DNA of 64,000 bases from Bacillota bacterium (GCA_023420085.1 JAEZWQ010000036.1:62001-126000); one strand, 5' to 3'; counted from the stretch's first letter, positions 49,173 to 58,276 are shown. Notes: generated by a model from the sequence alone, not told the origin. Translations and numbers: made by a program.

Positions 49173-51008
49173 ATGAGAAGAGGAAAACTACTAAAACTAA
49201 CTAGTTTAGCTTTAGCGGGAGTTATGGTACTTTCTGGTTGTGGGGCTAAAACTAGTAGTGAAACTGGAGACAAAGGAAATACTGGAGCGGATAATGGCGC
49301 TATTAAGTTTGAAAAGAGAGTTAAGAATGAAGGAACACCTGTTGAAAATCCTTCACAACCATTAACTTATGGTGTAATATCAGCAGACCCAATTAAGGGA
49401 CAACTTAATCCAATTTTTTACTTAGATGGAACAGATGCTGAAGTAATGAGTTACACTATGTTAGGTGCTTTCCAGACAGGAGATTTATATGAGGTAAAAC
49501 AAGATAATGAAAAGAGCCCTATCATGTATCACCTTGATAGAGAAGGAAAAAAATTCGTTCTAACAATTAATGATAAATTAAAATGGAGTAATGGTGAAGA
49601 TGTTACAGCAGAAGATATTATGGCAACATATCACCTATTCGCAAATCCAAAATATACAGATAACATACGTTACGATGATGCTTATGAAGCTATCGTAGGA
49701 CTAAAAGAATATCATGAAGGTAAGGCTGATTCTATTTCTGGTATGAAGAAAGTTAATGACAAAACAGTTGAATTTGAACTATCAGAAGTTAAGCCAACAA
49801 TGCTTTGGGGAGATGGAACAACTTTAGTTGAAATGCTAAATCATAAGCAAGTTGAGGAAGTTACTGATTTTAGTAAATTCTGGGAATATCCTCTAAATAC
49901 TAAACCATTATCATATGGTCCATACTATCTTGAAAAGAATAACGACGGAGAAAGTTTCCTATTTAAAGCTAATCCATATTATTTCATGGGAGAACCAAAG
50001 AATAAAGAATTTAGAGTTGTAACAGTTCCACCAGCACAATTAGTTGAAAAACTTAAATCAGGCGCTGTTGATGTTATTAGTATAAGCTCAACTCAATATG
50101 AAGAAGTAAGTAAATTAACAAATGGTAAAATTTTAGGTGTTGATGACCTTTATATGGGTTACATCGGATTTAAGCTAGGTAAGATGAATAAAGAAACATC
50201 AACAGTAGAAGTTAATCCAAATTCTAAATTGGCTGATGTTAATCTAAGAAGAGCTTTAGCAATGGCATTAGATAATGACTCTGCTAATAAGTCATTCTTC
50301 AAGGGAATTGGAACAACACCTACAGGTTCAGGTCTATTCCCACCTATAAGAAAAGGTATTTATAATCCAGATGGAGCAAAAATTCCATTTGATGTAGAAG
50401 GTGCTAAAAAGCTACTTGATGATAATGGCTACAAAGATGTTGACGGTGATGGGTTAAGAGAAGATAAAAATGGTAATAAGTTAGTTATCCGTATGGCACA
50501 AAGAAATACTGGTAATGAAATAGATGAACCATTAGCAAACTTCTACCTACAATCATTTAAAAACATTGGTATTGACGTAAGATTAACAGATGATAAATTA
50601 ATGGGAATAAAAGATTTCTCACAAAGAGTTCAAGCGGATGATGAAAATATAGATCTATTTGTTGGAGCATGGGGATTAGGTTCATCTCCAAATCCATATG
50701 CACTTGTAGGGGCAAAAGCTCCTCTAAACTATTACAGATATACATCTGAAAAGATGGAGGCAGCTGTTGAAAAATTAGGTTCAGATATTGTATTTGATCA
50801 TGATAAACTAATTGAAGCTTATAGAGAAGCTGATAAAACTATTGCTGATGAGCTTCCATTTATACCAGTACGCTGGACAAAACAATTAACATTTGTTAAT
50901 AACAGAGTTGGTGAATACTCAGTAGACCCATTTGAATATAGTGATTTACAAATAACTAAATTTGCGTTTATAGATGTACTAGCTGATACACCAATAAAGA
51001 GCAATTAA
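49173..51008 (+). CDS. oppA: Oligopeptide-binding lipoprotein OppA (first copy)
   Basis: Extracellular binding protein (SBP family 5), 611 residues from the ATG at 49173 behind AAGGAG; the in-frame TTG at 49170 is less likely. The lipoprotein signal has lipobox VLSGC with the cysteine near residue 22. The mature protein has family features WSNGEDVTAEDIMATY, LSYGPYYLEKN and a DGDGLREDKNGNKL motif near the hinge. It closes the oppDFBCA operon and is followed by a strong terminator. A second paralogue of almost equal length is encoded at 52354-54168. Confidence 0.95.
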   Translation: MRRGKLLKLTSLALAGVMVLSGCGAKTSSETGDKGNTGADNGAIKFEKRVKNEGTPVENPSQPLTYGVISADPIKGQLNPIFYLDGTDAEVMSYTMLGAFQTGDLYEVKQDNEKSPIMYHLDREGKKFVLTINDKLKWSNGEDVTAEDIMATYHLFANPKYTDNIRYDDAYEAIVGLKEYHEGKADSISGMKKVNDKTVEFELSEVKPTMLWGDGTTLVEMLNHKQVEEVTDFSKFWEYPLNTKPLSYGPYYLEKNNDGESFLFKANPYYFMGEPKNKEFRVVTVPPAQLVEKLKSGAVDVISISSTQYEEVSKLTNGKILGVDDLYMGYIGFKLGKMNKETSTVEVNPNSKLADVNLRRALAMALDNDSANKSFFKGIGTTPTGSGLFPPIRKGIYNPDGAKIPFDVEGAKKLLDDNGYKDVDGDGLREDKNGNKLVIRMAQRNTGNEIDEPLANFYLQSFKNIGIDVRLTDDKLMGIKDFSQRVQADDENIDLFVGAWGLGSSPNPYALVGAKAPLNYYRYTSEKMEAAVEKLGSDIVFDHDKLIEAYREADKTIADELPFIPVRWTKQLTFVNNRVGEYSVDPFEYSDLQITKFAFIDVLADTPIKSN

Positions 51009-51019
51009 TAAATAAAGAT

Positions 51020-51053
51020 AAATAAACAGACCCTATTAAGGGTCTGTTTATTT
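51020..51053. terminator. Bidirectional terminator after oppA
   Basis: Perfect 14-bp stem, AAATAAACAGACCC with GGGTCTGTTTATTT, six-base loop. It has T-rich sequence on both sides and so can serve oppA (plus) and the small membrane protein gene (minus). Confidence 0.9.
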
Positions 51054-51082
51054 AAATAATAGTAGATTTTATACCTAAAGAT

Positions 51083-51286
51083 TTATTTATCTATATTATC
51101 TATATTATCTAATCTGCCTTTTAGATAATTAATTTCATTTTCTAGCTTGCTTGTTCTTTCATAAAATTCTTTTTTTAATTTTTTATATTTATAATATCTA
51201 ATAATTGAATTGATACAAAGTAGTATTATACAAATATTAATTAAAATATGAGATAAAAAATCAGTATAGAAATTTCCATTTAACAT
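51083..51286 (-). CDS. Small membrane protein with C-terminal coiled coil
   Basis: A 67-residue protein of no recognised family. It has one membrane segment (about 12-29), a basic patch (RYYKYKKLKK) and then a heptad-like helix (TSKLENEINYLKGRLDNIDNID). The ATG has GGAG at the right distance, inside the end of the upstream gene, and starts only three bases after it, so it is probably co-translated with the cell-wall-binding protein. The charge pattern predicts the coiled coil in the cytoplasm. Function unknown; it could be an accessory or immunity-like partner of the secreted protein (guess). Confidence 0.65.
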   Translation of the reverse strand: MLNGNFYTDFLSHILINICIILLCINSIIRYYKYKKLKKEFYERTSKLENEINYLKGRLDNIDNIDK

Positions 51287-51289
51287 AAT

Positions 51290-51994
51290 TTACTCCATCC
51301 AATATCCGTATTCATCAAAAGAATACCACTTTCCATCTATCAATGCTTTGCTACCGGCAATTGCCCCACAATCATTTGGTAGATGAAACAACCATTTACC
51401 CTTATACTGTCTCCACCCAACATGTTCTATTAGTTTTCCACCAGGTTCAAATTCATACCACTTATTATTAATTCTTGCCCAAGTGTCATCAATATAGCGA
51501 GGATCAAACATCACGCCTCCTTTTTGGAAATAGTACCATCCTTGATAAGTGCTATCCCAATGCCAACCTTCAACTGGCACGCCATTTTTCTTAAAGAACC
51601 AATAAGCTCTATTATCAGCATCAATTTTTGCCCAACCATTTCGTATAGCTTCAAATTGAGCTTTTTCCTTGGCGCTTTTTGCGATAAATTCATAGGCTTT
51701 TATTCCCAAATCGACTAACATATATACAACTTCAATTATTTCTACAATTGGAACTTTATCCTGTTTTAATTTCCTTACTATGTCATCAATTGTTTCTTGA
51801 TCAGTATCTCCATTTGTGATAAGATAGTAAATTTTAGTAGTTGAATTATAGTATATATCTACACCATCTCTTGTTCCTATTTTGTTTCCATATCCCCTAT
51901 CAATTATTTGATTATCTCTAGCAAAAACAGGCTGAGTGCAAAAAATTGCAAATACTAATATTAGGGATAAGAGCCTTGAAAATTTCTTTATCAT
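51290..51994 (-). CDS. Secreted cell-wall/choline-binding-repeat protein
   Basis: A 234-residue exported protein. The ATG at 51994 gives a clean signal peptide (residues 1-25, ending PVFA) with GGAG upstream; the longer reading from 52045 adds only untypical residues. After an N-terminal region of no known family (about 26-125), the C-terminal half consists of Trp/Tyr/Gly-rich repeats such as AYWFFKKNGVPVEGWHW, WYYFQKGG, WARINNKWYEFEPGG and GKWYSFDEYGYW, typical of choline-binding or glucan-binding modules. No catalytic domain is seen. It lies on the minus strand between two oppA paralogues and shares its transcript with the small membrane protein. Confidence 0.82.
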   Translation of the reverse strand: MIKKFSRLLSLILVFAIFCTQPVFARDNQIIDRGYGNKIGTRDGVDIYYNSTTKIYYLITNGDTDQETIDDIVRKLKQDKVPIVEIIEVVYMLVDLGIKAYEFIAKSAKEKAQFEAIRNGWAKIDADNRAYWFFKKNGVPVEGWHWDSTYQGWYYFQKGGVMFDPRYIDDTWARINNKWYEFEPGGKLIEHVGWRQYKGKWLFHLPNDCGAIAGSKALIDGKWYSFDEYGYWME

Positions 51995-52044
51995 TGTATC
52001 AACTCCAAAATTTATATGTTCAGTGTAACAAAAATATGCAAACA

Positions 52045-52073
52045 TTTATATGAAAAACAACAATAATTTTCAA
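52045..52073 (-). promoter_or_regulatory. Candidate promoter of the cell-wall-binding protein gene
   Basis: Minus strand TTGAAA, 17-base spacer, TATAAA, about 50 bases before the start codon at 51994. Confidence 0.5.
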
Positions 52074-52285
52074 TTTCGTCAATTTGTACATATTTTATTC
52101 ATAATTATAATTTTTATAAAATATCAGATCAATAATTCCCTAAAAATATGTTTAAAACATACAAATATAGCTATAAAATGGATAGAATATTTAGATTTGT
52201 TCAAAAAATGAAAATATTAAAAATAATGATAAAAATAGCAAAAAACTATATAAATTCAATAAATATTCATTGTTATTACACAATA

Positions 52286-52314
52286 TTGACAAAATCATTA
52301 ATAGATAATAGAAT
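52286..52314 (+). promoter_or_regulatory. Promoter of the second oppA
   Basis: TTGACA, 17-base spacer, TAGAAT, about 40 bases before the ATG at 52354. It shows that the second binding-protein gene is transcribed separately from oppDFBCA. Confidence 0.65.
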
Positions 52315-52353
52315 TATCACATATATAAAATGTATGTTATGAAAGGCAAAATT

Positions 52354-54168
52354 ATGAGAAACAAAAAATTATTAAAGTTTTTTGGAGTTATTTTAACAAT
52401 GACTATGATTGCTTCAGGATGTGGAGCAAATGGAGATGATGGCTCTAATACTAAAGCCAATCTTGATCAAGTAAATGCTATGAAAATGGAAGTTAAAAAC
52501 GAAGGGACACCAGTGAGTGATGCTGAAATGTTGACTATTGGTTATCTAGTAGACAATCCTTTTAGAGGCCAGTTTAATCCAGTATTTGCAACCAATGCAG
52601 AAGACCTTGCTATAATGGGGTATGGAATGTTAGGTGCTTTTCCTTCAGATGATTTACAAAGAGTAGAGCAAGATAGAGATGATGCAATGTTTAAATTCCA
52701 TATCGATAGGGATAATAAAAAATATATAATTACAGCACACAAAGATCTAAAATGGAGCAATGGTCAAGATGTGACAGCAGATGATATAATTGCTACTTAT
52801 AAATTGATGGGAAATCCAAAGTTTGTTGATAATCAACGCTATAATGAAGATTACGAAATAATTGTTGGTATGAAAGATTATCATGAAGGCAAAGCTGATA
52901 ATATTTCAGGAATTAAAAAAGTTGATGAAAAGACTGTTGAATTTAATCTAACTGAAGTAAATCCTTCATTACTATGGGGGAAAGGATTGATTTATGATTT
53001 CTTAAATAGGGATCAAGTTGCATCAGCTAATTTAGATCACTTCTGGGAATCAGATATGAATATTAACCCTTTAAGTTATGGACCTTACTATATAGCTAAA
53101 AATAATAATGGAGAAAGTATTTTATTTAAGAGTAACCAATACTATTTTAAGGGAGAACCAGAATTAAAAGAGTTTAAAGTTGTTGGAGTGCCAATAGCTC
53201 AGTCTGTTGAAAAGGTAAAATCTGGTGAAATAGATATTGTGCAGGTAGCTACTTATGATTTTCCAAGAGTTAAAGAACTAACTAATGGAACAATTTTGGC
53301 AAGGGATCCAAATTCATATTCATATATAGGATTTAAATTTGGTAAATTTGAAAATGGCAAGAATGTTGTTGATCCTAATAATAAATTTGCTGACATAAAT
53401 TTAAGAAAAGCTATAACAATGTGTATAGATAGAGATGCATATAATTCTAAGTTCTATCATGGGGTTGGTCAAACTCCGACTGGATCAGGAATATATACTC
53501 CATATAGAAAAGCAATATATAATAAAGATGGAGAAAAAATTCCTTATGATGTTGAAGGAGCTAAAAAGCTACTAGATGAAAGTGGATATAAAGATGTTGA
53601 TGGTGACGGCCTACGTGAAGACAAGAATGGTAATAAGCTAGAAATAAGATATATGGGTGTTAATGGAAACTCAGATATAGATGAACCTGCAACACAATTG
53701 ATAATTCAATCAATGAAAAACATTGGACTAGATGCAAAGTTAACAGATGATAAATTAATTAGTGGCAGGGATGCGGGAGAAAGACTTATAAATAGTGATG
53801 AAAGCTTTGATATGTTTATGGGAGGTTGGTCACTTGGATCAAGCCCAGATCCATCAGACATATTTAGTAGTGACTCTCGTCTAAACTACTATAGATATAC
53901 TAGTGATAAATTAACTAATGCATTAAAGGCAGTTAGAGATCCAAATCTTTTTGATGAAAAAGAAATAATTGAAGCATATAAAAACTTAGATAAAGTTATG
54001 GCGGATGAGCTGTTCCAAATACCTTTACGTTGGGGAAAAGAATTAATTTTCGTTAATAATAGAATATCAGAATGGAATATTGATCCGTTTGATAAAAAAT
54101 TCCTTAATGATGGAGAAAGAATAGGAAATATTAAACTATTAGATAAAAAACCTAAAACAGCAAATTAA
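52354..54168 (+). CDS. Oligopeptide-binding lipoprotein OppA (second copy)
   Basis: SBP family 5 lipoprotein of about 604 residues from the ATG at 52354, which has AAAGG upstream; two earlier in-frame ATGs (52330, 52339) are weaker. The lipobox is IASGC. It is clearly paralogous to the oppA product at 49173: both share the EGTPV segment, WSNGQDVTADDI-type helix, LSYGPYY and GYKDVDGDGLREDKNGNKL. It has its own promoter and terminator. It probably feeds other peptides or signals into the same OppBCDF channel. Confidence 0.94.
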   Translation: MRNKKLLKFFGVILTMTMIASGCGANGDDGSNTKANLDQVNAMKMEVKNEGTPVSDAEMLTIGYLVDNPFRGQFNPVFATNAEDLAIMGYGMLGAFPSDDLQRVEQDRDDAMFKFHIDRDNKKYIITAHKDLKWSNGQDVTADDIIATYKLMGNPKFVDNQRYNEDYEIIVGMKDYHEGKADNISGIKKVDEKTVEFNLTEVNPSLLWGKGLIYDFLNRDQVASANLDHFWESDMNINPLSYGPYYIAKNNNGESILFKSNQYYFKGEPELKEFKVVGVPIAQSVEKVKSGEIDIVQVATYDFPRVKELTNGTILARDPNSYSYIGFKFGKFENGKNVVDPNNKFADINLRKAITMCIDRDAYNSKFYHGVGQTPTGSGIYTPYRKAIYNKDGEKIPYDVEGAKKLLDESGYKDVDGDGLREDKNGNKLEIRYMGVNGNSDIDEPATQLIIQSMKNIGLDAKLTDDKLISGRDAGERLINSDESFDMFMGGWSLGSSPDPSDIFSSDSRLNYYRYTSDKLTNALKAVRDPNLFDEKEIIEAYKNLDKVMADELFQIPLRWGKELIFVNNRISEWNIDPFDKKFLNDGERIGNIKLLDKKPKTAN

Positions 54169-54172
54169 TTAA

Positions 54173-54204
54173 AAAGGCTTAATACCAATTGGTATTAAGC
54201 CTTT
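54173..54204 (+). terminator. Perfect 32-base palindrome after the second oppA
   Basis: AAAGGCTTAATACCAA mirrored by TTGGTATTAAGCCTTT with no interruption. It starts four bases after the stop codon and ends in a short T-rich stretch, consistent with a terminator. Confidence 0.75.
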
Positions 54205-54337
54205 AATAATGTGCATAATGGTATATGCTACTAAGATAGTTAAAGTCAATCATCTTCTACACCAATTTCTTATTCAAACGCTTGAGAATAGAAGATTTAA
54301 ATATTAAAATATAGTTGAGATATTACAGAGGTGGTAT

Positions 54338-54658
54338 ATGGAAAAGAATATAGAATTAAAGATTTTTCAAATTATTTCAAATAGTACTAGTGCAAAAGCT
54401 GAGTATAGTGAAGCTGTGAAGTGCGCTAGAAGAAATAAATTTGATGAGGCATGGAAACATATAAAAAATGGCGAGGATTTTTATTCAAACGCACATCATT
54501 ATCATGCAGAATTAGTAACTATGGAATCAAATGGTGAAAAATTTAATTTTTCACTTTTACTAATGCATGCTGAAGATCAAATGTCTGCCTCAGAGCAATT
54601 AAGATTTATGTCAGTTGAAGTTATTGAATTATATGAAAGGTTGGGTAAAAATGAATAA
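54338..54658 (+). CDS. PTS lactose/cellobiose-family EIIA component
   Basis: Cytoplasmic phosphocarrier of 106 residues from the LacF/CelC family, a three-helix bundle that works as a trimer. The phospho-accepting residue is His78 in LLLMHAEDQ, at the same position as in lactococcal LacF. No EIIB or EIIC of this family is encoded nearby, so it must serve a permease elsewhere or has a regulatory role. It overlaps manA by eight bases, forming an operon with manA and the ROK kinase. Confidence 0.93.
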   Translation: MEKNIELKIFQIISNSTSAKAEYSEAVKCARRNKFDEAWKHIKNGEDFYSNAHHYHAELVTMESNGEKFNFSLLLMHAEDQMSASEQLRFMSVEVIELYERLGKNE

Positions 54659-55586
54659 TTTAATATTTTTAAAACCTTATTTAAAAGAAATGATATGGGG
54701 CGGTACTTATTTAAAAAATGAATTTAATTTTACATACGATGGAGATAAACTTGGGGAAGCCTGGATAGTAAGTGGAATTGTAGGCTCTGATAGCATAGTA
54801 TATAAAGGACAATATAGTGGAATGTATTTGTCAGAATTATATAATGAGCATAGAGAACTTTTTGGAAGCATAGATTATAAGACATTTCCATTACTTATAA
54901 AATATATAGATGCAAAAGATGATTTGAGCATACAAGTTCATCCAGATGATGAAATGGCAAAAAAACTAGAGAACTACCCTTATGGAAAGACGGAATGTTG
55001 GTATATTATTGATTGCGATGAAAATGCAGATATAATTATAGGACATAAAGCTAGAACAAGAAATGAATTAAAGGAAATGGTAGAAAATAAAAAGTGGAAT
55101 GAGCTTTTAAATGTATTCCCTATAAAAAAGGGAGACTTTTTCCATATCCCTGCAGGAACCCTACATGCAATTAGAAAGGGGACACGAATTTTAGAAATTC
55201 AGCAATGCTGTGATATTACATATAGGGTATATGATTATGATAGATTACAAAATGGAAAACCAAGAGAATTGCATATAGATAAAAGTTTAAAAGTCATAAA
55301 TGTACCAGGACGTTATAAACCACAACAAAGAAAAGTGAAGATTACAGATAAGGCTGAAGAAGAATTATTAGTTAAAAATGAATTGTTTGCAGTAAAAAGA
55401 TATAAAATATCTGGAAGAATGAATATAAAGCAGACTTATCCATTTTTAGCAGTTAATGTAATTGAAGGAACAGGTTATGTTGACGGAGAACCTATAAAAA
55501 AAGGTGATAGTTTTATAGCTACATCAAATTGTAAGGAAATTAATATTGAAGGTGAAATTCATATAATAGTTTCACATATAGTATAG
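54651..55586 (+). CDS. manA: Mannose-6-phosphate isomerase, class I
   Basis: Zinc enzyme interconverting mannose-6-phosphate and fructose-6-phosphate, 311 residues from the ATG at 54651. An earlier in-frame start lies inside the EIIA gene. Zinc ligands are visible in IQVHPDDEMA and KTECWYII, and the DFFHIPAGTLHAI segment forms the cupin active site. The size matches the short Firmicute ManA type. It can process the product of the mannose PTS at 20-23 kb. Confidence 0.95.
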   Translation: MNNLIFLKPYLKEMIWGGTYLKNEFNFTYDGDKLGEAWIVSGIVGSDSIVYKGQYSGMYLSELYNEHRELFGSIDYKTFPLLIKYIDAKDDLSIQVHPDDEMAKKLENYPYGKTECWYIIDCDENADIIIGHKARTRNELKEMVENKKWNELLNVFPIKKGDFFHIPAGTLHAIRKGTRILEIQQCCDITYRVYDYDRLQNGKPRELHIDKSLKVINVPGRYKPQQRKVKITDKAEEELLVKNELFAVKRYKISGRMNIKQTYPFLAVNVIEGTGYVDGEPIKKGDSFIATSNCKEINIEGEIHIIVSHIV

Positions 55587-55593
55587 GAGGGAT

Positions 55594-56481
55594 ATGTTAT
55601 ACGGTGCAATTGAAGCTGGTGGAACAAAAATGATATGTGGTATTGGAGATAAAGATGGGAATATTATAGAAAAGGTATCTATTCCAACTAAAACTCCAGA
55701 AATAACAATGCCAGAGATTGTAAAATTTTTAAAAAAGTATGATATAAAAGCAATAGGTATAGCTTGCTTTGGGCCTATTGATCTTGACAGAAATTCTAAA
55801 ACATATGGATATATAACATCAACACCAAAAGTTGCATGGCAAAATTTTGATTTTGTAGGATACTTGAGTAAAGAGTTTGGTATTCCTATTGGATTTGATA
55901 CAGATGTTAATGGTTCGTTGCTTGGCGAGTTGACCTATGGAGATATAAAAGGAATAAATGATGCGGTTTATATCACGATAGGTACAGGTATTGGTGCAGG
56001 AATTATGTCTAATGGCAAATTGGTTCATGGTATGCTTCATCCAGAGGCAGGGCATATAATTTTACCAATACGTGAAGATGATAATTATGAAGGAAGATGT
56101 CCTTTTCATAAAAATTGCTTTGAAGGACTTGCTAGTGGACCGGCAGTTGAAGAAAGATGGAATGAATCTGGTAAAAACTTATCTGATAGAAAAGAAGTTT
56201 GGGATTTAGAAGCACACTATATAGCAATGGCACTTATGAATTACATATTAATAATGAGCCCTAGAAAAATAATCCTAGGAGGTGGAATAATGAATCAACA
56301 ACAATTATTTCCACTGGTAAGAGAAAAAGTTGTTTCCTTATTAAATGGATATATAAAAAGTAAAGAAATTGAAAATATTGAAACATATATTGTACCTGCT
56401 AGTCTTAATGGAGATCAAGGGTTATTAGGTGCATTAAAACTAGGAATAGATGAATATGTAAATTTTATGAATAATAAGTAA
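55594..56481 (+). CDS. ROK family fructokinase
   Basis: ATP-dependent sugar kinase of 295 residues, close to the Bacillus GmuE/ScrK group. N-terminal phosphate loop GAIEAGGTKM, catalytic aspartate in DTDVNGSLLGE, GTGIGAG, and the zinc site formed by GHI and CPFHKNC. It follows manA by seven bases behind AGGAGG. Fructose is the likely substrate, glucose or mannose possible. With EIIA and ManA it forms a hexose-entry operon. Confidence 0.9.
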   Translation: MLYGAIEAGGTKMICGIGDKDGNIIEKVSIPTKTPEITMPEIVKFLKKYDIKAIGIACFGPIDLDRNSKTYGYITSTPKVAWQNFDFVGYLSKEFGIPIGFDTDVNGSLLGELTYGDIKGINDAVYITIGTGIGAGIMSNGKLVHGMLHPEAGHIILPIREDDNYEGRCPFHKNCFEGLASGPAVEERWNESGKNLSDRKEVWDLEAHYIAMALMNYILIMSPRKIILGGGIMNQQQLFPLVREKVVSLLNGYIKSKEIENIETYIVPASLNGDQGLLGALKLGIDEYVNFMNNK

Positions 56482-56529
56482 CATATATCGATAATATAAT
56501 AAATATTATATATTAAAGATTATAGATAC

Positions 56530-56624
56530 AAAAACCTCATTTGATAGCTATTGATGATCCAAAAATATTTAAGAAACGAATTATTTTTTGGACATTCTTA
56601 GAAATACTATACAAAGAGGTTTTT
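56530..56624. terminator. Composite bidirectional hairpin between the ROK kinase and recombinase genes
   Basis: Outer stem AAAAACCTC with GAGGTTTTT, extended by TTTG/CAAA, encloses an inner stem TCCAAAAA with TTTTTGGA. It can end both the plus-strand kinase transcript and the minus-strand recombinase transcript. The architecture matches 26798-26888. Confidence 0.78.
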
Positions 56625-56693
56625 ATATTTTAAATATAATATTATTAAAATTATATTTAGATATAGTATTGAATTCGCATGATAAATTATAAT

Positions 56694-57734
56694 TTATGGA
56701 TTTAGTTTAAAATTCCTACCTGCTATTTTCTTTCTCTGTTCACTTTGATCAGCATAGTGCTTTTTAGTAGTATTTACATCCTTATGGCCAAGTATATCAG
56801 CGACAAGATAAATATCACCAGTTTGTCTATATAAGTTTGTTCCATAAGTACTTCTTAATTTATGGGGAGTTATTTTTTTTAAAGGTGCCGCAAGTTTAGC
56901 ATATTTTTTTACTAAATTTTCAACTGAGCGTACAGAGATTCTTTTTCTTTGGGAAGATAAAAAAAATGCTAACTCACTCCCTCTTTCAGGAAGTATAAGC
57001 TTTCTTTGGTCAAGATAGTCAGATAAATATAGATGAACTTCATCTGAAAAATAAACCTGAGATTCATTTCCACCCTTACGTGTTATTTTTATCGCATCAT
57101 TTTCTAAATCTACATCATCTAAATTAAGGCCTACACATTCAGAAACCCTTATACCAGTACCTAATAATAGAGTAATAAGTGCTAGATCTCTGACCTTTGT
57201 TTTGTTATGAAAAGAAAGCTGTTTATCGGATAAACCAGTTCCATTTTCAATTGCTTCTAAAAGTTTTAAAATTTCGTCATTATCAAGTCTTATAATATTT
57301 TTTTCAGGTAGTTTTGGCATATTTACAAGTACAGCTGGATTATTTTTTATATATTCTTTTTGATAAAAATAATTATAGAAAGATCTAAGTGTTGCAAGTT
57401 TTCTCATTTGCCCAGACTTTGAATTTGTAAATTCTTTTCCTTCTTTTACATAATATTTTACGTAATCTATATATTCTTCAATATCAACAGCCTTCAAATT
57501 ATCTAAATCATCAAGAGTAATATCTACAACACCTTTTGAAGAGAAGTAGGGATTTGATTCAATCAGATATTCAAAGAAGACACCTAAATCATAAGCATAA
57601 GCAATTCTAGTGCGTGATGAAGTTGTAGGTTCTATAGCTCTAAAAAAAGTTTTTGCAAATGAAGGCAAATGTTCTAGTCTTTCACGTAATAGAATAGTAT
57701 TGGTTTTATCATTCTCAATATGATATGAACTCAT
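56694..57734 (-). CDS. Tyrosine recombinase, XerS-like
   Basis: Site-specific recombinase of 346 residues, start ATG at 57734 with GAGG upstream (the in-frame GTG at 57740 is part of that site). The SAM-like core-binding domain covers about 15-145 and the catalytic domain about 165-346. Catalytic residues are Arg in GTGIRVSE, Lys in the TRKGGNES hairpin, His and Arg in PHKLRSTYG, His in LGHKDVNTT and Tyr in KKHYAD. The length and lack of a neighbouring XerD are like the single XerS recombinases that resolve chromosome dimers in streptococci; a role at dif is plausible, an integrase role less so as no element surrounds it. Confidence 0.85.
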   Translation of the reverse strand: MSSYHIENDKTNTILLRERLEHLPSFAKTFFRAIEPTTSSRTRIAYAYDLGVFFEYLIESNPYFSSKGVVDITLDDLDNLKAVDIEEYIDYVKYYVKEGKEFTNSKSGQMRKLATLRSFYNYFYQKEYIKNNPAVLVNMPKLPEKNIIRLDNDEILKLLEAIENGTGLSDKQLSFHNKTKVRDLALITLLLGTGIRVSECVGLNLDDVDLENDAIKITRKGGNESQVYFSDEVHLYLSDYLDQRKLILPERGSELAFFLSSQRKRISVRSVENLVKKYAKLAAPLKKITPHKLRSTYGTNLYRQTGDIYLVADILGHKDVNTTKKHYADQSEQRKKIAGRNFKLNP

Positions 57735-57826
57735 AATCACCTCAATAAATATTTATAAACATATGTTATAATATTATAAGAAAATATAAGGATTGTAAAG
57801 GAGCTGTTATTATTAATCAATGCAAA

Positions 57827-57855
57827 TTGCATTTAATATAATGCTATGGTATTAT
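57827..57855 (+). promoter_or_regulatory. Candidate promoter of the asp23-nusB-xse operon
   Basis: TTGCAT, 17-base spacer, TATTAT, about 40 bases before the asp23 start at 57899. Confidence 0.5.
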
Positions 57856-57898
57856 ACAATAAATATGATAACAAGGTTTATTAAGGTTGGGAGGCATT

Positions 57899-58273
57899 AT
57901 GTCAGAAAAATCTGGAAATTATAAAGTATATGAAAACGATGAGATAGGAAATGTTTTTATAGCAGATCATGTAGTAGAGGAGATAGCAGCAATTGCTGTT
58001 CTTGAAGTTGAAGGCTTAGCTATTGAAAATGATGTTAAGTCAGCGAGAAGGCTTGTTGAAAAGAGTATAACAAAGGTACTTCCAAAAAAAATAAAAGTTA
58101 ATATCGATGGAGATTTCGTTTATATAGATATATGTATAAATGTACTATATGGGTATGATATAGTTAAGGTTTGTAAGGAAGTGCAAGATAGAGTTAGCTC
58201 AAAAATAAGTGATATGACAGGCATGGAAGTAAGAGAAGTCAATGTTTCTGTAAATAGTATAGAGGCAAAATAG
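57899..58273 (+). CDS. Asp23/Gls24 family protein (YqhY)
   Basis: A 124-residue protein of the Asp23 envelope-stress family; the member next to nusB is usually called YqhY and affects lipid metabolism in Bacillus. The family pattern IADHVVEEIAAIAVLEVEGL and the C-terminal DMTGMEVREVNVSVNSI are clear. The ATG at 57899 has GGGAGG ahead; the upstream in-frame start is weaker. It opens an operon that runs through nusB and xseAB to at least nadK. Confidence 0.92.
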   Translation: MSEKSGNYKVYENDEIGNVFIADHVVEEIAAIAVLEVEGLAIENDVKSARRLVEKSITKVLPKKIKVNIDGDFVYIDICINVLYGYDIVKVCKEVQDRVSSKISDMTGMEVREVNVSVNSIEAK

Positions 58274-58276
58274 TAT

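Noticed and set aside
52148..52342. Plus-strand ORF of 64 codons before the second oppA
   Set aside because: Runs through the oppA promoter, Lys/Ile/Tyr-rich from AT composition, no ribosome binding site.
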